This document shows, piece after piece, positions 60,016 to 64,000 of a stretch of DNA of 64,000 bases; the stretch's first letter is position 1; every line of letters starts with the position of its first letter. The stretch is from Hemibagrus wyckioides (lineage: Eukaryota; Chordata; Actinopteri; Siluriformes; Bagridae): assembly GCF_019097595.1 (NCBI RefSeq), contig NC_080711.1, positions 8,833,928 to 8,897,927 on the forward strand, read 5' to 3'. The position numbers and the translations under genes were made by a program. The notes beneath the pieces are model-generated. The model had not been told where the DNA came from. It made no database searches and saw nothing but the letters and a program-made list of their open reading frames with translations.

Positions 60016-60199
60016 TTAACTTAAAATCAGTTTCAAAAGCCATAAAAATAAAATCAACATAAACCTAAATATACTTCTGTACCTTGGAAAGGGAAATAAT
60101 ATAAAGAAGCAGTTGATTTAATATAAAGAACGCTGTTATTTGTGCAATATACGCTGTGTGGTATCAGGCTGAGGAGGTAAGTCAAAGCTCTAGTCCTGT

Positions 60200-60515
60200 G
60201 TGCTGTCCTGGGTGAGAGCCTGAATGACCTGTGGAAAGAAACTCAAAAAGTCCACTGTTTAAACGGCTGAGGTCTTTCACTATCTTCCTATCCTCGGTCC
60301 AGTACCGCTTGCTATAGATCAGGGGAGTCCACATTTATTAGCAAAGACCTGGATACAGGTTTTCATTCCAATAAAGCAGGAGCTACACCTAGTTGATCTT
60401 ACCATTCATAATACTATGTGGTGTAGCTTCTGCTTGGCTGGATTGGACACCTCTGCTGTAGACAGGTCATGGAGCTCAGTGTGGTTCCTAAACCAGGCGT
60501 TGATGTCATTCTCCT
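60200..60515 (-). mobile_element. LINE fragment, interrupted by a MITE
   Basis: gcctgaatgacctgtggaaa, 'acggctgaggtctttcacta', 'ccagtaccgcttgctataga' and, after the MITE, 'caggtcatggagctcagtgt' and 'ttcctaaaccaggcgttga' align with 8955-9230 of the LINE at 8402-10099, in the same orientation. It is the C-terminal coding part, decayed, with no open frame. Confidence 0.78.
60320..60455. mobile_element. 136-bp hAT-like MITE nested in the LINE fragment
   Basis: The left end 'caggggagtcca' and the right end 'tggacacctctg' are 12-bp inverted repeats with two mismatches. The flanks ctatagat (60312-60319) and ctgtagac (60456-60463) look like a diverged 8-bp target duplication, the length used by hAT elements. 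Removing the insert leaves a continuous match to the other LINE copy. Confidence 0.75.
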
Positions 60516-62985
60516 TTATCACCCTCTTGCGATTTTCCTGAAAGAACCTATTGATCTGTGTTAGCAGGTACTAATAACAATCTTTAATCTAACCTTCATG
60601 CTAATACATCTACCTACTAATATCTGATACATACAAATATAATGCAAATATAAAATAACGGAAAACAACCAAAGAGTTTTTTTTTCTAATGAACATCTCA
60701 ATTACATACACTTTTTTTTCATTTTAAACCAAAAAAAAAAAACAAATGCACATAGATTCTGTCTTTCTTTCATTATTTATTTTTGGTCAACTTTCATATC
60801 ACATATCACAGGCAATTTTCACTGCAATCCTTCACTTCCAATGTGACAACGCGTACCGCATACAGTACAACACACACCTATAACAACTCATAAAGAAATC
60901 CACTCACACACACACACACACAGGTGTCTCTTATAAGAATGAATAATTGCTTTGCCAAGGGGTACAACTGTGAACCCTGTCTGGTATTTAAAGTTCTGTC
61001 TGTGAATTTTAAATCACTTCCCCTGATTCACAAGCTCTCACTTATAAAACAGGGGATGCTTGTTTTTGCTGGCCGAGACAGAGACAGGAGAGGCTGTCAT
61101 CATGATCGACTCGCGTGCCTGTTTTAGATTTCTATTAGTTGGGATGCATGGGGACTGGGTGTGAAATGGCACAGCTATCAATAGGTTCTGTCTGACAGGA
61201 CTCAACACTGGCATAAGCGAATGAGGTGTGATGTGCTGTGGATAAAAATTTATGTATATAAAATAAATATTCCAGATTAACCTGGAATCTCTGTGGGATA
61301 AGCATTTGAATACGTTTACCAGACTATTTATTTAGATGAGTAGTTGCCTTTTCACTTGAGTAAAGAAGTTTACAAAAAGGAAAGTTTATTATCTACGTGT
61401 CTATTTCCTGCCATTGAACAATGGCTTGTGATTGCAGAAGTTTCCACACATGACCTGGCTACTATTTAGACAAACCCAATAACAAGAAATTGACATTGGA
61501 CAACCTGCAGTCGTCCAGCCTACAGTCTAGCAGCTTGTTTTTAGACACACTTTCCTTTAACTATGTTCGACACAGCAGGTGTGTTTCCCATTGTCACAGT
61601 GTAAGAGAGAAATACAGAAGACCTAACATCATTAAGTGTCCTGTCCTCAGCTCCTCCTCCATTAGAGTGAGCGTGGAACAGCGTGATTTCTGCCACAGTG
61701 GGCCTTTATTAGCTCTTGTTGTAGTTCCACTTTTTGTTCACTAGGTGCAATAAAGTCTAAATTGCTCTAATTGGGGCAGAGGGCACACTGTTCTGTCCAG
61801 AACATTGGTTTACTGTATTTCTGTCCAATAGGAAATCTTTTAAGTGTTTGTCACTCAAAATAACTCGTTCATTTTCAATTAATTTTCAAAGTGACACAGC
61901 CGTGAATGAAAACATTATGGAGAACAACATTTGTTTTTGAAGGGCTGACGTGAGAAAGAGCTAACCACTGAACCAGGAAGTAACACGAAAAGTTCAACTT
62001 ATTAGACAAGGTGATCTACCACTTAGTTCACTTGAAGTAACCACTAGAGCCCAGTTTTTGGTACAATTGGGCATACGTCTGGGGAAAAAAGTGAAAACAT
62101 CCAAAGCACATTTGGATATCCCATCAGTCCAGTGGTAATTTTTGGAGTGTGTGCAGTATAGCAGTGCGTCATTCAGGCCGGAAACTATTCTAATTATCAG
62201 TTTATTCATTCCATCTTCTTCTGGGCCCTGCAGACTTTTATTTCAAACAATCCCTCACTCTTCATTTCCCCATTAACTCAATTACCCTTTTCATCTAAAT
62301 AACATTTCCTCTTTTATATTTTCAGTTTTATTCCTTTCCAGGGTCCATTAACTTAGCAAACATTTTCTTTCTTCCATATCCATTTGTCTCTTCCTTGTCT
62401 CACTCTCTCATCTTCTCTGTCTGAGTAATAAATATTACATAAGGGTTTACAGGGTTTTTTGGAGTACGAACCAATGACTCCATAATCATCAGTTAAAGGT
62501 TCGAGTACCTTGGCCTGTTTTTTTTCTATGTCATTAAACCACCTGGCTGCATTATCACCCACTCACTGTTGTCACGGTGATCACGAAGCAGCCACATAGA
62601 GCTTGCATGACCATACACACGCTTCAGTTCCAAACTAATATTACTGGAACAAGACATATTTGCAGGTATTTGATGAGTAGAGCCATGCTGATCTCTCACC
62701 TCTAGACCTCTCTGGCTACCAGGTAACCACACCCCTTAATCGGTTGTAATTGTTATGCTGTACTTCTTCTTATTTATTCCTTTCTTTCTCTCCCTTTTTG
62801 CTGCCTCCTGTCATCTGAAACCATTGTTAACTTCACAGTAAAAAAACTAGTTTGGTTTAACCATAACAGAGCACTCTCAATCACAGTAAATTCTATACTT
62901 CCAGTTAAAAAAACATTTCTAACATTTAGCTAAATTGGAAGGACCCCAGTCTATAATCTCTCACTTCAAATGACTTTATGACATC
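60516..62985. other. Gene-free stretch
   Basis: Poly-T and poly-A runs lie near 60679-60745 and a CA run at 60904-60922. No repeat family, exon or RNA gene was recognised in the remaining 2 kb. Confidence 0.35.
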
Positions 62986-63635
62986 CACTACATGGCCATC
63001 ACACCCGCATGTGCTTTTTAAACATCTGATTCCAGATTTATTATCATTGCTGTTATACTAAGCTCCACTCTTCTGGGAAGGGCTTCCACTAGATTTTTGA
63101 GTATGGATGTGAGGATTTATCAACAGGATTAGTGAGGTCAGGCACTGATTTTGGATGAAACGATCTGAAGTGCAATCAGCATTCCAGTTCATCCCAGTGG
63201 TGTTCATTGGGTTTACATCAGGGCTCTGTGCAGGATACTCAAGTTCTTGACCAGTGGTAGCTCAAGTGGTTAAGGTGCAGCATTGTTGACCAGAAGATCA
63301 CCACCAAGCTGCCACTGTTGTGCTCTTAAGCATGGACCCCAATCCCCCTTCCTCCAGGGTTGCCCCATCATTGCTGACCCTGTGCTCTAACCCCAACCCC
63401 CAAGGATGGGATATGCAAAGAAAGATTTTCTCTATGCAGTAATGAATATGTGACAAACAAAGACGTCTTAACTTCTTTGTGCACAGGTCATACTGGAACA
63501 GATTGTTTGGGCACCTTAACTCTAGTAAAGAAATGCTACAACAAAGATATCCGATACAACTGTGAGCTTCCATATTTGTTTCAACCACATATGGGTGTGA
63601 TGGTCATGTGTACACAAACATTTGGTCATATAGTG
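62986..63635. mobile_element. Decayed, deleted Tc1-like element interrupted by a SINE
   Basis: The left end 'cactacatggccatcacacc' and the right end (caaacatttggtcatatagtg preceded by 'gggtgtgatggtca') are diverged inverted ends of a Tc1 family. The interior words 'ctccactcttctgggaaggg', 'ttccactagatttttgag', 'ttccagttcatcccagtgg' and 'tcagggctctgtgcagga' belong to the same family, and the text resumes after the SINE with 'ctttgtgcacaggtcatact' and 'ccacatatgggtgtgatgg'. No transposase frame remains. Confidence 0.82.
63246..63473 (+). repeat. tRNA-derived SINE nested in the Tc1 relic
   Basis: The A box tagctcaagtgg is at 63258-63269, identical to the copy at 59837. The expected B-box stretch after 'ccagaagatca' is deleted, so this copy lacks a complete internal promoter. 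The body has 'ccaccaagctgccactgttg' and 'ctctaaccccaaccccc'. The tail 'tatgcagtaatgaatatgtg' and 'acaaacaaa' matches the 59823 copy. The flanks 'aagttctt' and 'aacttctt' may be the target duplication. Confidence 0.8.
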
Positions 63636-64000
63636 CACATTCCTGACTCACATAAACATATCAACATTATAAAGGCATCTTGATTTTGTCCGCTTTGATA
63701 TCGAACACCTGCGTCATGTGACATAGATTTGCAGAGAATTTTCCAGGGGTTGAAAATACTTGAGTAGCTGTATTGTGTTACTATACTTTGTATACACTCA
63801 ATAACTTGCCCTAACCCTCCAGAAGCACTGCACTTTCTGACAAATCCTTTTGGATGTTGTGCATATTTTATCGTTACTCGGCCATTACTTGGTTTTTTGT
63901 TTGATTTAGTTGGAGATTATAGAAAAGTGCATTTAATCTCTACACTGAAGAAAAGCATAAAACCTCTGTTCCCAGAGGATATAACAGAATCTTTCCACAT
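63636..64000. other. Gene-free end of window
   Basis: Unique-looking DNA. Nothing was recognised. Confidence 0.35.

Overview
The window looks like nuclear DNA from a ray-finned fish, most likely a teleost. The evidence is the repeat content: several Tc1-like DNA transposon families, tRNA-derived SINEs with A and B boxes, an L2/CR1/Rex-type LINE, hAT-like MITEs, and very many GATA/GACA, CA, GA and TA microsatellites. I cannot name the species. No host protein-coding gene, rRNA, tRNA gene or CRISPR array is supported. The window reads as a gene desert or the inside of a very large intron.

Layout. Positions 1-2815 are the end of a GATA/GACA (Bkm-type) satellite with a higher-order pattern. From 2.8 to 10.4 kb there is a SINE-like repeat, a palindromic Tc1-derived foldback element (6232-7079), a hAT-like MITE relic, and a second foldback split by a 5'-truncated LINE with a target-site duplication (8253-10380). 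From 10.4 to 15.2 kb the DNA is mostly unique, with two stretches that look like regulatory sequence: an octamer-motif cluster near 11.1-11.33 kb and a CpG-dense block near 12.7-13.0 kb. From 15.2 to 21 kb lie a deleted Tc1 element, a SINE, two unexplained overlapping reading frames and a long pyrimidine tract. Positions 21034-23672 are a 27-bp purine-rich minisatellite whose unit is a multiple of three and so produces very long spurious reading frames; a GT array and a G-run block follow. From 24.9 to 33.7 kb there are SINEs, a second deleted Tc1 copy, a decayed Tc1 element of another family (27715-28832), GA microsatellites and a MITE. From 34 to 46 kb there are two degenerate minisatellites, a 0.5-kb TIR element full of ATCCGAT-like subterminal motifs (39157-39657), a LINE 3' end and SINEs.

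The most striking region is 46.8-50.3 kb, where three different Tc1-like elements sit one after another, separated only by TA-dinucleotide arrays. The first carries a full-length 343-codon DD34E transposase frame, the only convincing intact coding sequence in the window. The second is a short deleted element. The third is a long-TIR element whose transposase is dead (first catalytic Asp replaced, central deletion, stop codon). From 54 to 64 kb there are SINEs, another Tc1 copy, a LINE fragment interrupted by a small hAT-like MITE, and a Tc1 relic interrupted by a SINE.

The only functional relationship I can infer among these parts is parasitic. The tails of one SINE family (three copies) resemble the 3' tail of the LINE family (three copies), which suggests LINE-dependent SINE mobilisation. 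The short deleted Tc1 derivatives would have depended on transposase supplied by full-length relatives.
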